53,234 bases of DNA from Nocardioides pelophilus (GTDB lineage: Bacteria; Actinomycetota; Actinomycetes; Propionibacteriales; Nocardioidaceae), in contig NZ_JACEHF010000006.1 of the NCBI RefSeq assembly GCF_014180685.1, positions 1 to 53,234 on the forward strand, read 5' to 3'. Under the pieces are notes generated by a model. It made no database searches, was not told the DNA's origin, and saw only the letters and a list, made by a program, of their open reading frames with translations. The translations under genes and the position numbers were made by a program. Positions 15,934 to 24,535 of this stretch are shown here, piece after piece (the first letter of the stretch is position 1; every line of letters starts with the position of its first letter).

Positions 15934-16169
15934 CTCGGATGCTCCTTCTCCTGTCGACCCGAGAGAAAACACCGCGCAGATCGGCTCCATTTGATGTCTC
16001 CGACCCGCGCCGCATTCAAGCCGAGAACGGACAGCATGGCGATGGGTCGATCGCCCCATCGGTCATCGACGGGGTGGTCGCCCCATCGACGAGCGACTGC
16101 CCTACGTCGATCCTGTCGCTCTAGGTGCTCGGGCTGCATCCGCCATTTACCACTCTTGAGGAGGCATCA

Positions 16170-16478
16170 ATGTCCGAGCCCACCACCAACCACGGATCCG
16201 ACGAATCGATCGGCAGATTGCTCGGCGAGGGCGTCCTGGTCGTCGTCGGCGGCATCGTCGGCGGGGTTCTCGACGTCCTCGGCTACTGGTTCTTCATCGG
16301 CATCCAGATCGCGGCAATCATCGGCGCCTACATGGTCGACCCGACCCTCGGCGCCGTCGTGATGGTCCTCATCATTGGGGGCTGGACCCTCTTCGCCGTC
16401 GTCCGCTTCGTCGGCGCCATCGTCAGTGGCATCGGGGCGCTCTCGAAGCGCTCACAGAGCGACTCCAGCACGAACTGA
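16170..16478 (+). CDS. Small membrane protein of unknown function
   Basis: The ATG at 16170 follows GAGGAGG and gives 102 residues. A short soluble N-terminus (MSEPTTNHGSDESIGRLLGE) leads into three hydrophobic helices, then a basic Ser-rich tail. No family is recognised. It lies 38 bp upstream of a small lipoprotein gene on the same strand, possibly in one transcript. Confidence 0.6.
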   Translation: MSEPTTNHGSDESIGRLLGEGVLVVVGGIVGGVLDVLGYWFFIGIQIAAIIGAYMVDPTLGAVVMVLIIGGWTLFAVVRFVGAIVSGIGALSKRSQSDSSTN

Positions 16479-16516
16479 GAAGACGCCCGATGGACCGAGG
16501 TCGAAGGAATCAATAC

Positions 16517-16840
16517 GTGTCCCACTCCTATATCCCCACTGCTGTCGCAGTTGCCGCGCTGCTCTTCGGCGTAGCCGGTTGCGATCAATTGGGCGGCTCC
16601 GACGTCAGCCAAACCACGTGCAAGGAGTTCGCCGAACTCGGCCCGAACACCGGCCTGGACGAGGCGTTCACCGACGAGCAGGAAGACGTCCTTAGCGACT
16701 TGCTCTCGGAGAACAACCGCGTCGCGGGCCAGGAAATGCAGGCCGGCCTGCAGGTCATCGCGTACTGCAACATCTACGGAGGGCACGCAGGGAGCCACGA
16801 GAATGATCCCATCGGCAACATCCCAGGCCTGCAGGACTGA
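16517..16840 (+). CDS. Small two-cysteine lipoprotein
   Basis: The GTG at 16517 has GAAGGA at good spacing; the ATG at 16490 is an alternative that would add Arg residues before the signal. The product (~107 residues) has a signal with lipobox LFGVAGC. The mature domain has two more Cys ~45 residues apart (TTCKEFAELG ... VIAYCNIYGG) joined by a helical stretch, a layout like HdeA-type periplasmic proteins, although the resemblance is only in pattern. It probably sits on the outer face of the membrane. Confidence 0.6.
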   Translation: MSHSYIPTAVAVAALLFGVAGCDQLGGSDVSQTTCKEFAELGPNTGLDEAFTDEQEDVLSDLLSENNRVAGQEMQAGLQVIAYCNIYGGHAGSHENDPIGNIPGLQD

Positions 16841-16999
16841 GCGTGAGCTGCGCAGACCCCCGGGAGGTGGTCGGGATTGTCGTGAAAGCACAGGCGGGCG
16901 GCGTCCACGCCTGCCATTCTTCAGCCAGGTTCGGCGGTCCTAGCACCGCCATTGTTGTGCGGCGAGGAGCTCGGCCTCCGAAGTCTGAGGAGATTCTCG

Positions 17000-17854
17000 A
17001 TGGTTGACGGTGGGAATGAGGGCGCCGGACCTGCCGCTCCGGCGGGGTGGTACCCGGATGGCCACGGCGGGCAACGGTGGTGGGACGGTACCCAGTGGAC
17101 GAATCACGTACAACGGCCCTCAACTCCACCCCCGCCGACTCCAGCGTCCCCGCCTCCGGCGAGTCATCCGGCCCCGCCGGCCGTACCTCCGATTGCCGGT
17201 CCCGCTCAGCCCGGAGGTCCAACCCCCGGCCAGATGCGACTGCTTGTCATCGTTGGTGCGTCCCTTGTCGTGCTCGTCGTGGTGGCCGTTTCGGCGCTGG
17301 CCATCACGGGGGTGATCGGCGGGAAGAGTGCGGAGGAGACGGCCGAGGCGGTTGCAGATGCATACTCCGACGGAGACTGGGCGGAGGTCTGCGAGTTCTT
17401 CAGCGACGAAGCGCGGGAGCGGGCGTTCGACGAGGCCGGTGTTGACGACTGCGACGGCTACGCGGAGTCCGCCGCCGAGGAAGCCGAGGGACTCGTTGCG
17501 ACGATGAAGATCGTCAGTGTCAAGGAGGACGGCGATGAGGCCACAGCCAAGGTGCGGATCTCGGTCGGCGTGTTCAGCGAGACCGACGAGCTCTACTTCA
17601 TCCGCGATGGTGGCGACTGGAAGCTCGACGACGACCGCGACCCCGAACCTGAAGAGATTGCGGGCGCTCTCGAGGACTCCGGGGGACTCAGCGAGGAGGA
17701 CGCTGAGTGCGCTGCTGTCGAGATCCTCGACGCTGATCTCTCCGACGAACAGCTCGAGGCCATAGTGGAGGACGACGAGTCCGGACTAGACGAGGAGGAG
17801 CTCGAAGAAGTGACCGAGGCGATCACCGACGCAGTGGCCGACTGCGCTGGCTGA
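17000..17854 (+). CDS. DUF2510 membrane protein with acidic extracellular domain
   Basis: The ATG at 17000 follows GAGGAG. The 284-residue product starts with a DUF2510 motif (PAGWYPDGHGGQRWWDGTQW), then a Pro-rich cytosolic linker, one membrane helix at ~75-105 (LLVIVGASLVVLVVVAVSAL), an NTF2/DUF4878-like domain (AEAVADAYSDGDWAEVCEFF ... ELYFIRDGGDWKLDDD), and a highly acidic tail with two Cys. This is a common actinobacterial layout with the C-terminal part outside the cell. Its function is unknown. The gene ends ~20 bp before an IS110 remnant, but the terminal Cys-containing tail suggests it is complete. Confidence 0.75.
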   Translation: MVDGGNEGAGPAAPAGWYPDGHGGQRWWDGTQWTNHVQRPSTPPPPTPASPPPASHPAPPAVPPIAGPAQPGGPTPGQMRLLVIVGASLVVLVVVAVSALAITGVIGGKSAEETAEAVADAYSDGDWAEVCEFFSDEARERAFDEAGVDDCDGYAESAAEEAEGLVATMKIVSVKEDGDEATAKVRISVGVFSETDELYFIRDGGDWKLDDDRDPEPEEIAGALEDSGGLSEEDAECAAVEILDADLSDEQLEAIVEDDESGLDEEELEEVTEAITDAVADCAG

Positions 17855-18302
17855 GCTTCGCGGACTTCATGCGGACACCCGGCCTCGGTGTGGTGCTCGG
17901 CGCCCGGGTGCTCGCCGAGTTCGGCGACGACAAGGACCGCTACGCCGACGCCAAAGCCAGGCGCAACTACGCCGGCACGAGCCCGATCACCAAGACCTCC
18001 GGCAAGAGCAAAGTCGTGCTCGATCGCTACGCGCGCAACAAGCGACTCGCCGACGCCCTGCACCAGCAGGCCTTCGCCGCCCTCACCGCATCGCCCGGCG
18101 CCAGGGCGTTCTACGACCAGCACCGAGCCCGTGGCGCGACCCACAACCAAGCACTCCGTGCGCTGTCCAACCGCCTCGTCGGCATCCTCGACGGCTGCCT
18201 GCGCCACCGAACCACCTACGACGAAGCCATCGCATGGGCACACCGCCAACCTGAACCGCCCCGGCATGTCCGGAGAGTCGATTCGTTGGAAGGATCACTC
18301 TT

Positions 18303-18626
18303 ATGGCACGACCCAGCAGGTACCCGACCGAGTTGCGTGAGCGCGCGGTGCGGATGGTGATCGAGTCTCGCCAGGACCATCCGCACGAGGCGGCGGCGAT
18401 CCGGTCGGTTGCGGCGAAGCTTGGCATCTCCTCGACCGAGTCGTTGCGTAAGTGGCTGCGGCAGGCCGAGATCGACGGCGGCGCTCGCTCGGGCAAGACC
18501 ACCGAGGAGCTCGCCGAGATCAAAGCGCTGAAGGCCGAGGTCGCCGAGTTGCGTCGCGCGAACGCGATCTTGAAGTCCTCGGCGGCTTTTTTCGCGGCGG
18601 AGCTCGACCGCCCCTCCCGGTTCTGA
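18303..18626 (+). CDS. IS3-family transposase OrfA
   Basis: This 107-residue protein has the helix-turn-helix of the HTH_Tnp_1 group (YPTELRERAVRMVIESRQDH, VAAKLGISSTESLRKWLRQA), followed by a coiled-coil or leucine-zipper stretch (EELAEIKALKAEVAELRRAN) used for multimerisation. It binds the IS ends. Near its end the heptamer T-TTT-TTC at 18587-18593 allows -1 slippage into the orfB frame, producing the OrfAB transposase. Confidence 0.9.
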   Translation: MARPSRYPTELRERAVRMVIESRQDHPHEAAAIRSVAAKLGISSTESLRKWLRQAEIDGGARSGKTTEELAEIKALKAEVAELRRANAILKSSAAFFAAELDRPSRF

Positions 18627-19543
18627 TCGACTACGTCCGCCTGCACAAGGACGAGTTCGGGGTCGAGCCGATCTGTCGCGTGCTGTCCGAGCACGGGATC
18701 AAGATCGCCCCATCCACTTACTACGAGAACGTGGCCCGACGGCCCTCGAAACGGGCGCTTCGCGACGCCGAGATCGTCGCGCTGATCGTGGCCGAGCGGG
18801 CCCGGCAAAAACTGCTCGCGCGGTTCGGGGCGCGCAAGATGTGGCTCCACCTGCGCGGCAAGGGCCATGACGTCGCCCGGTGCACGATCGAGCGGCTCTA
18901 CGCCGAGCAGGGCTGGGTCGGGGCGCTGCGACTGAAGAAGGTTCGCACCACGATCCCCGACGAGTCGGCGGACAGGCCGGCCGATCTGGTTGATCGGCAG
19001 TTCTTCGCCAACCGTCCCAACCAACTGTGGGTTGCTGACTTCACCTACGTCGCGACCTGGTCCGGCACGGTCTACGTCGCGTTCATCTTCGACGTCTTCT
19101 TCCGCCGCATCGTCGGCTGGCGAGCAGCCACCCGGATGACCACGGACCTCGTGCTGGACACCCTCGAGCACGCGATCTGGACTCGCCGCCAAGCCGGTGT
19201 CGACGACCTCTCGGGGCTCATCCATCACACGGACGCGGGCAGTCAGTACGTCAGTTTTGCCTTCACCCAACGACTGATCGACGAAGGCGTCGACCCGTCC
19301 GTCGGGTCGGTGGGCGATGCCTACGACAACGCGCTAGCGGAGTCCCAGATCGGGCTCTACAAGGCCGAGCTCATCCGGCCCGAAGGTCCCTGGCGCGGAG
19401 TCGAGCACGTCGAACTCGAGACCCTGAACTGGGTCGACTTCTTCAACTCCGAGCGACCCCACGAAGCACTCGACGACCTCACACCTGTGGCCGCCGAGGA
19501 ACTTCACTACGCTGCAAGAAACGAGCTCACGCCGACCGGCTGA
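18587..19543 (+). CDS. IS3-family transposase OrfB (DDE integrase domain)
   Basis: This frame is -1 relative to orfA and is entered at the slippery site; there is no good independent start. It contains the HTH_21-like region (ICRVLSEHGIKIAPSTYYEN) and the rve integrase core: first Asp in NQLWVADFTYV, second in HHTDAGSQYVSF, and Glu in DNALAESQIGLYKAELI, with the usual D-x35-E spacing and NSERPHEAL after it. It cuts and joins the IS ends. The frame is intact to its stop, 16 bp before the right inverted repeat. Confidence 0.9.
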   Translation, partial: FFRGGARPPLPVLIDYVRLHKDEFGVEPICRVLSEHGIKIAPSTYYENVARRPSKRALRDAEIVALIVAERARQKLLARFGARKMWLHLRGKGHDVARCTIERLYAEQGWVGALRLKKVRTTIPDESADRPADLVDRQFFANRPNQLWVADFTYVATWSGTVYVAFIFDVFFRRIVGWRAATRMTTDLVLDTLEHAIWTRRQAGVDDLSGLIHHTDAGSQYVSFAFTQRLIDEGVDPSVGSVGDAYDNALAESQIGLYKAELIRPEGPWRGVEHVELETLNWVDFFNSERPHEALDDLTPVAAEELHYAARNELTPTG

Positions 19544-19602
19544 GCCACCAAATCCGGCCTCCGGACACGCCGGGGCGGTTCAACCTGCAGCCGCTTGACG
19601 AC

Positions 19603-19854
19603 TTACGCCCCTGGGATATCTAGGCTGCCCGTCACTGCAGCTGTTCGAATATCACATCGAAGGTTCGTCCGGCGGAAGCACGAGGCGCTCGGCTCGGGAA
19701 ACACCGCCGTTGGCTGCCGTCGCTCCTCGCGCAACTCCTGGATGGCCTCGTAGGTCCAGCCTCCCTCTCGCCTCGGCAGCTCTATCGTTGGGATGTCCGG
19801 GTCCCACTCGTCGAAGATCTTGTCATCGGCGTCGCCTCTCCATGTGTCCTCCAT
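19603..19854 (-). CDS. Possible small protein of unknown function
   Basis: An 83-residue frame starts at an ATG (MEDTWRGDADDKIFDEWDPD) and runs to 19603, just past the IS110 remnant. The first half looks like a plausible acidic protein (IELPRREGGWTYEAIQELRE); the second half is less protein-like and may have been replaced when the IS110 element inserted. There is no clear ribosome site. The region between it and the lipoprotein stop at 20013 shows nothing. Confidence 0.25.
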   Translation of the reverse strand: MEDTWRGDADDKIFDEWDPDIPTIELPRREGGWTYEAIQELREERRQPTAVFPEPSASCFRRTNLRCDIRTAAVTGSLDIPGA

Positions 19855-20012
19855 CTATCGCCCGACGCGGGGCTACGTGCCACGTCCGACATGAATGACC
19901 CGCCGCTCGGAGTCTCGGGCTGTTCCAGTGTTAGGCGCAAGCGGCTCCGACTGTGGGGCTCCGAGCGTCCATTGACGGGCTCCGAGCCCTGCATGTCTTT
20001 GCCACGGCTGCA

Positions 20013-21740
20013 TTACGCGCCGCATCGCCCCGTTGATCCGGCGTTCGAACCCGCTCTGCACAGGTAGGGGTTGCCGAGGCTGTTGCCGCCGGAGATGCCT
20101 TCGCTGCTGTCGTCGTTGTGCAACTCAGTCTCTGCGAGACCGTCGATGTCGGTTAGCCACATCAGGTAGTACGACCCCGTTGACGCCTGGGGTGGGTAAG
20201 CGAAGCCGACCTCGACGCCGTCGCTCTCCACCCACACTCGGGTGACCGTGAGTTTGATGCCGTCGGCGGTGGGCGTGACGTTGAACGTCATGAACTGCGT
20301 GCACCACGCCGTGTACGGCAGGCCGTCGGGGCATGTGGTTCCGCCGAACGACTCCGCGGTGCCATCGTCGTGGATGGTCAGCCCGCCTCCGTGGACGCTC
20401 CATTCGCCCAGGAACTCGGCTGGGACTCCCTGCGGCGGCGAGATCCGAATCTGATAGCCGTCGCTGTCGAACGCCGTCTCGACAGCTGCGACGATCCCGT
20501 TAGCGGCAGTGGCCAAGCCGGAAATCACCCACAGGATCGGTTGCACGAGGACGGTGTTGATGACACCGAGCCCCGCTTCTCCGACAGCCTCTCCGGCACA
20601 GCTGAAGGCACCCGACAGCGCGTCTCCGAAGAACTTTTTCGTGTCGGCGGGCGACGTGAGCTCGGTACTTGCCATGCTCGACATTGCCTGGAGGCAACTG
20701 AGTCCGTCCAGTGATTGCCGGACCTTGTTCAGCGCACCTCGCGCGCCAACCTTGTCCATAAGGAACGCAACCGTGTCCAAGGCGAAGCTGAACGCTGAGA
20801 GCAGATAGGCGCCAGGGTCAGGGGCGAACCTGACGGCCGTCTCAGTCGCGCCTTCGACAGAGAACGAGATCCAGTCACCTGAGCCGATGAGCTCGACCTT
20901 GTTGACCGCCCGGGAGGGCGGTGACTTGAACAGGTTCGCGAGCATTCCTTCGAGGTCGTCGCGGCTCGTCCCGGTCACGCCCAGGCCGGGGGTGAACTCG
21001 GCTGTGATTCCGTATCCGCGGGCGTTCACTGTTTTCAAGGCCGGCTGCCCGTTCGTCAAGCCGAGGCACCAGTAGATCCGACGACCGGAGTCGCTGCTGA
21101 TCTGGTATCCGAGGCCGCGGACGGAGTCTTCTCCTTCACACTGCGGATGCTTGCCCTCTCCCGCTTGGCTCAGCGCCCGATCGAGGCGATCCGCCAGCCA
21201 CCTCTTGGCGCTGTCGAGGACATCGTTCCACCAGTCAACCACCCAGATCGAGAAGTGTGTGGTCGTGACGACAACGGTGTCCTCATCTTCGAACTCGACG
21301 TTCTTGGCTGTCCGGTACTTCCCGCCGGCGTGTGAGGCCCAACGGATCAATGGTGCGGGCTCATCCCCCTGAAGGTCGGGCACGGAGAAGCGGAGTGTGG
21401 CCTCACCTGTGAGCTTCGCGTCTCCGGCGAGAACGATCGACCATGCGGACGCGCCGTCGGGAGCTGCTGCCGGAGCCACGGCTAGGGTGCCTTCGCCTTC
21501 GACGGCGTGACCAGGAACGGTGACGCGCAACTTGCCGTCCTCGGACACTACCTCGCCGCCGCGACCCGTGGAGACCTCAGCTTCCTGCTCGACCGGCGAC
21601 ACATCCCGCTCTGGTTCGGCGGCTGGACCGGAACTGCACGCGGCGAGCGCCAGCGCGATGACGAGCGCAAACGCGAGCATGCGCACCTGGGAGCGCCCGA
21701 CGGCTCCCGCTGCAACCTGTATGCATCCGCGCGTGCGCAC
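20013..21740 (-). CDS. Large lipoprotein of unknown function
   Basis: The GTG at 21740 overlaps the upstream gene's TAG by one base, suggesting coupling; the ATG at 21680 is an alternative that starts right at the signal. The product is about 575 residues with the lipobox LALAAC. After an acidic linker, residues ~70-160 form a beta domain that resembles a ZU5-like module (GKLRVTVPGHAVEGEGTLAV). The centre holds helical or hydrophobic segments, and the last ~150 residues look like a lipocalin-like or beta-rich domain (GEWSVHGGGLTIHDDGTAES). Several Cys pairs suggest disulfides. No family is certain. Confidence 0.7.
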   Translation of the reverse strand: MRTRGCIQVAAGAVGRSQVRMLAFALVIALALAACSSGPAAEPERDVSPVEQEAEVSTGRGGEVVSEDGKLRVTVPGHAVEGEGTLAVAPAAAPDGASAWSIVLAGDAKLTGEATLRFSVPDLQGDEPAPLIRWASHAGGKYRTAKNVEFEDEDTVVVTTTHFSIWVVDWWNDVLDSAKRWLADRLDRALSQAGEGKHPQCEGEDSVRGLGYQISSDSGRRIYWCLGLTNGQPALKTVNARGYGITAEFTPGLGVTGTSRDDLEGMLANLFKSPPSRAVNKVELIGSGDWISFSVEGATETAVRFAPDPGAYLLSAFSFALDTVAFLMDKVGARGALNKVRQSLDGLSCLQAMSSMASTELTSPADTKKFFGDALSGAFSCAGEAVGEAGLGVINTVLVQPILWVISGLATAANGIVAAVETAFDSDGYQIRISPPQGVPAEFLGEWSVHGGGLTIHDDGTAESFGGTTCPDGLPYTAWCTQFMTFNVTPTADGIKLTVTRVWVESDGVEVGFAYPPQASTGSYYLMWLTDIDGLAETELHNDDSSEGISGGNSLGNPYLCRAGSNAGSTGRCGA

Positions 21741-22492
21741 TAGTTGACCTCCTCCTCGATCCATTCCCTGAGGGTGGACACGACGGCGTTCCGCAACCGC
21801 TCCTGCGTGTAGTCAGTGCCGATCCTCTTCACGCCAACTACGAGTTGCCGGCCGTCGGGCAAATCGGTGTAGGCCCACACCTCGGTGAGATTGTTGATGA
21901 CCTCGAGAGGGTTCACGTCCACATGTATCGGGCCCGCCGGCCCGTCCAGCTGGGTAGTTGCAGCGCCAAGTGGTGCGCGGCGGAATGTCGGGACCGCGGA
22001 GTTGTCGGGTTGATTGACTTGGACGGCGATCGCGTCGACCTGGAAGACGGTGCCTGCGGCCTCGACGACATCGGCTGGAAGTTGAGTGGCTGCCCATTCC
22101 TCGTCGTAGCGGGCGCCGCACGCGGCCGCGAGGGGAACTTCGTAGTACTCCGAAGCCAGGAGCGGCTGGCCGTCAAAGAGACCGAGGAGGTCCACGACGC
22201 GAGCACGCTGCTCGTCTGGGCAGGTTTCAAGGAGATCGGCGTCTTCCAACTCTGGCTCGCTGGGCGGGGTCGGTGTGGACTTAGCCTCGCCGTCTGAGCG
22301 ACCGCGCTCTGGCGTAGTACCGGACTCGGTGGAAGCGCTCGGCTGGTCGCTCGCCCTGGCCCCCTTGTCGGGTGTGCCACATCCGCCAAGGACGAGCACG
22401 AGCGCTGTTGCTACACCGACGAGGCAGCCACTGCCACCCCGCGGACGTCCGTCACTGGTCCTAATTCGCCCAATCATCGACATCGATGACAT
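21740..22492 (-). CDS. Lipoprotein of unknown function, first gene of a two-gene operon
   Basis: The ATG at 22492 has GGAGG eight bases upstream and gives 250 residues. The signal ends ALVLVLGGC, then a long Ser/Thr/Pro/Glu linker leads to a folded domain (~95-250) with two Cys (LLETCPDEQRARVVDLLGLF ... LAAACGARYDEEW). The C-terminus reads like a sortable secreted domain (VWAYTDLPDGRQLVVGVKRI). It is coupled by a TAGTG overlap to the larger lipoprotein. A C12 tract lies ~90 bp upstream of the start. Confidence 0.7.
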   Translation of the reverse strand: MSSMSMIGRIRTSDGRPRGGSGCLVGVATALVLVLGGCGTPDKGARASDQPSASTESGTTPERGRSDGEAKSTPTPPSEPELEDADLLETCPDEQRARVVDLLGLFDGQPLLASEYYEVPLAAACGARYDEEWAATQLPADVVEAAGTVFQVDAIAVQVNQPDNSAVPTFRRAPLGAATTQLDGPAGPIHVDVNPLEVINNLTEVWAYTDLPDGRQLVVGVKRIGTDYTQERLRNAVVSTLREWIEEEVN

Positions 22493-22580
22493 GCCGTCCA
22501 CCTCCGCATCCCCATCTGCAGTGGGTGCCAGGATCCAGTACTCGACCATGACCGTGCAGCAAATCCACCAGACCTGTCAG

Positions 22581-22592
22581 CCCCCCCCCCCC
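22581..22592. repeat. C12 homopolymer (G12 on the minus strand)
   Basis: Twelve consecutive C residues lie 89-100 bp upstream of the lipoprotein start at 22492, in its likely promoter region. Such a tract can vary in length by slippage, and its length is also error-prone in sequencing. Confidence 0.9.
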
Positions 22593-22683
22593 GCGAGATC
22601 TGCCGCTGGCGTCAAGCGCAACAACGAGTGCTCAACCTGGCCGTCAACAGGATCTCGTCTGCCCGACCAATGGTCGCGAGGGC

Positions 22684-23292
22684 TCAGAGTTTCCCCGTGC
22701 GGGCCGAGCACACTGCGGACCCGTTGACGTAGACGTCCCTCGTGGTTACGCCGGCGTCGACGACGCGAACCCTGAAGTACTTGCCGACCTTGAGCCGGAA
22801 CGAACCCGTCGTGATCTCGTTGTTCGGCGCAATGATGACCTCGGTAGGCAGGCCTGCCCTGACCACCTGAATATTGGCGTACACACTGTCCTTCACCCCG
22901 ACCTTGAGTTCCATCCACCGGCACGACGACTCGTTCCGCTTGATAACGGTCTTCCCGCGAACTGTCCATTAGTAGTTCCAGGCGTACTTGAACGCCTCGC
23001 CATGGATCGCGGTCGTCCGGACCGGCTGGGAGATGAGAGTCGCCAGTGAACGGTTCTTGTACGTGGTCGCCGTTGACGAGGTGGCGGCTACCGGCGGCGG
23101 TTCAGGAGCTCGATCTGCACTTGGAATGGGCGGTCTGCTGAGACGCGCCAGACTCTCGAGTCCATCGTTGACGGTTCCGACCGGCGTGGGTACTCCTGGT
23201 TGAACACTGGAGCGGCTCCGCCGCACTGTCACCCGGGCTCTGCTCCAGCGGCGTCCATGGGGTGATCGCCCAGAAACGCTGGAGGCGGACAA
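22684..23292 (-). pseudogene. Possible secreted-type protein interrupted by an in-frame TAA
   Basis: One minus-strand frame runs from 23292 to a TAA at 22969 (ending TTAIHGEAFKYAWNY) and continues in the same frame to 22684 (WTVRGKTVIKRNESSCRWME, ELKVGVKDSVYANIQVVRAG, DVYVNGSAVCSARTGKL). The downstream part looks like a real beta-rich domain with two Cys, with an ATG at 22914 in its interior. I read this as one gene broken by a nonsense codon; two short genes or only the 76-residue product are alternatives. Confidence 0.35.
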
Positions 23293-23654
23293 GTGACCGG
23301 CAACGAGCTCGTCTGACCAACCACTGCGAGCAATCGGACTAAAGGCGCCCCGGCGGGGTCGCGAGTCGCTAGCGTTTGCCCCTCAACAGCGAGAGGACCT
23401 GGGTGCCGCGCACAACAGCCACGAGCAAACGTGGAAGCGACTCGCTGGTGGCCGCCACAGCCGCCCCTACGGCGGAACTGGGTGCTCGCCGGACCCGACG
23501 AACCAGCCGCCGGTGCCGGCTCCGTGACTTGGCTCGCCTGCGAGGCCGCTGCAACGACGAGGAGGGCTGCCTACCAGCGCAGCCGTTCGCGGGCCCAGCT
23601 CAAGGAGCAAGTCCAGTAGCCCGCAAGCGGCGGCGCGAAACGAAGGGTGTAGTA
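23293..23654. other. Intergenic stretch with no supported gene
   Basis: These ~360 bp lie between divergent features. Short open frames on both strands are Arg-rich and show no family or ribosome site. Nothing structured stands out. Confidence 0.45.
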
Positions 23655-24203
23655 ATGCGAGGTTCTTCGATGCTCCCGACGCGGCAGCTGCTTCTCGGGG
23701 TGCTCGTCACCCTGCTCCTGCTGAGCGGTCAAGCAGCACCGGCGCAAGCTGAGACTCGCCCCTTGCGGGACCCGCGCGACCGCAGCATCGCGGCGCGCTA
23801 TGACATGCGTTCTGTGACCCTCAACAGCAGAGAGACCCGGCTGGTCACCCGAGTGCGAGTTCGCGCACTACGTATCAAGGACGTGCTGCTTGTCGTCAGA
23901 TTCCGTGACGGTCGCGGAGCTCCACATCGCGCCTTCGTCTACGCCGACGGCTCAACTCGGTTCAGCGAGGTGGCAGTGCAGGTCAACGTCGGCGATCCGT
24001 GGACAGTGGTGCCGTGCGATGGTCTGCGGCAACGCTGGTCTCGAAAGTCGGACCAGATCGTCCTGTCGCTCCCGCACTCCTGCGGAGGGGCGGCGTTTAA
24101 TCGGTTCCGCATCACGACCGGCAAGTGGGGTGCCGCCCATCCAAGCGACGTGGTGCGCAGTCGCGCGACGCTCCTCCCTGGCGCGGCGCGTGTCTTGGAA
24201 TGA
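23655..24203 (+). CDS. Secreted protein of unknown function
   Basis: The ATG at 23655 with GAAGGG upstream gives 182 residues. A signal peptide (RQLLLGVLVTLLLLSGQAAP...AQA) precedes a basic, beta-rich mature domain with two Cys (VVPCDGLRQRW and LPHSCGGAAF). The domain has no name I can give. The frame is open upstream, but that extension is Arg-rich and unlikely to be translated. Confidence 0.6.
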   Translation: MRGSSMLPTRQLLLGVLVTLLLLSGQAAPAQAETRPLRDPRDRSIAARYDMRSVTLNSRETRLVTRVRVRALRIKDVLLVVRFRDGRGAPHRAFVYADGSTRFSEVAVQVNVGDPWTVVPCDGLRQRWSRKSDQIVLSLPHSCGGAAFNRFRITTGKWGAAHPSDVVRSRATLLPGAARVLE

Positions 24204-24252
24204 GCTGCGTACCCACGGGGAGCCGCACCACACGACGGAGTGTGTCTGTCGC

Positions 24253-24299
24253 TTGCCAGGGTGATGGGACCACCGTGTTGCCAGGAGGATGGGACCACC
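24253..24299. repeat. Two 22-bp direct repeats, possible IS end remnant
   Basis: TTGCCAGG-NN-GATGGGACCACC occurs at 24253-24274 and 24278-24299, 20 of 22 bases identical and 25 bp apart. Repeated motifs of this kind occur at the ends of some insertion sequences, notably the IS21 family. No transposase is nearby. The rest of the 24204-24535 interval shows no gene. Confidence 0.6.
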
Positions 24300-24535
24300 T
24301 GGTCGTGTGAGTGAGCATCACCGTTGGCCTCCTTCGGATCTCCTTCTGGCCCGCCTACTCGGGCAACCGCGGTCCACTCCGGCTCACTACAACGGATAAG
24401 GCTCGGGTCAAGACGAACGAATCCACCAGCCAGGTGAGGTTGGCGGCGGATGGAGAGGACCCGCCTCGCCTGGTCACCGCCGGGACCTCGGCGCGGTCGC
24501 GAGTGGGCACGTGTCCGGGCTCCACACCACAGTCC

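Larger units (their letters stand above)
18252..19582 (+). mobile_element. Complete IS3-family insertion sequence
   Basis: The element is 1331 bp. Its 24-bp terminal inverted repeats begin TGAACCGCCCCGGC and differ at one position (18252-18275 and 19559-19582), with the TG...CA ends typical of IS3. ACC at 18249-18251 and 19583-19585 is a 3-bp target duplication. It carries orfA and orfB in overlapping frames with a -1 slippery site. All DDE residues are present, so it may still be active. Confidence 0.92.
17875..19598 (+). pseudogene. IS110-family transposase C-terminal remnant, split by an IS3 element
   Basis: The frame starting near 17875 encodes the Transposase_20 region of IS110 enzymes: TPGLGVVLGARVLAEFGDD, YADAKARRNYAGTSPITKTS, GKSKVVLDRYARNKRLADAL and a typical AWAHRQP tail. 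The N-terminal DEDD catalytic domain is missing, so it is dead. The tail is interrupted at 18252 by the IS3-family element. Removing that element and one copy of the ACC duplication rejoins the frame as AWAHRQPAAA followed by a stop at 19596-19598. Confidence 0.75.
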
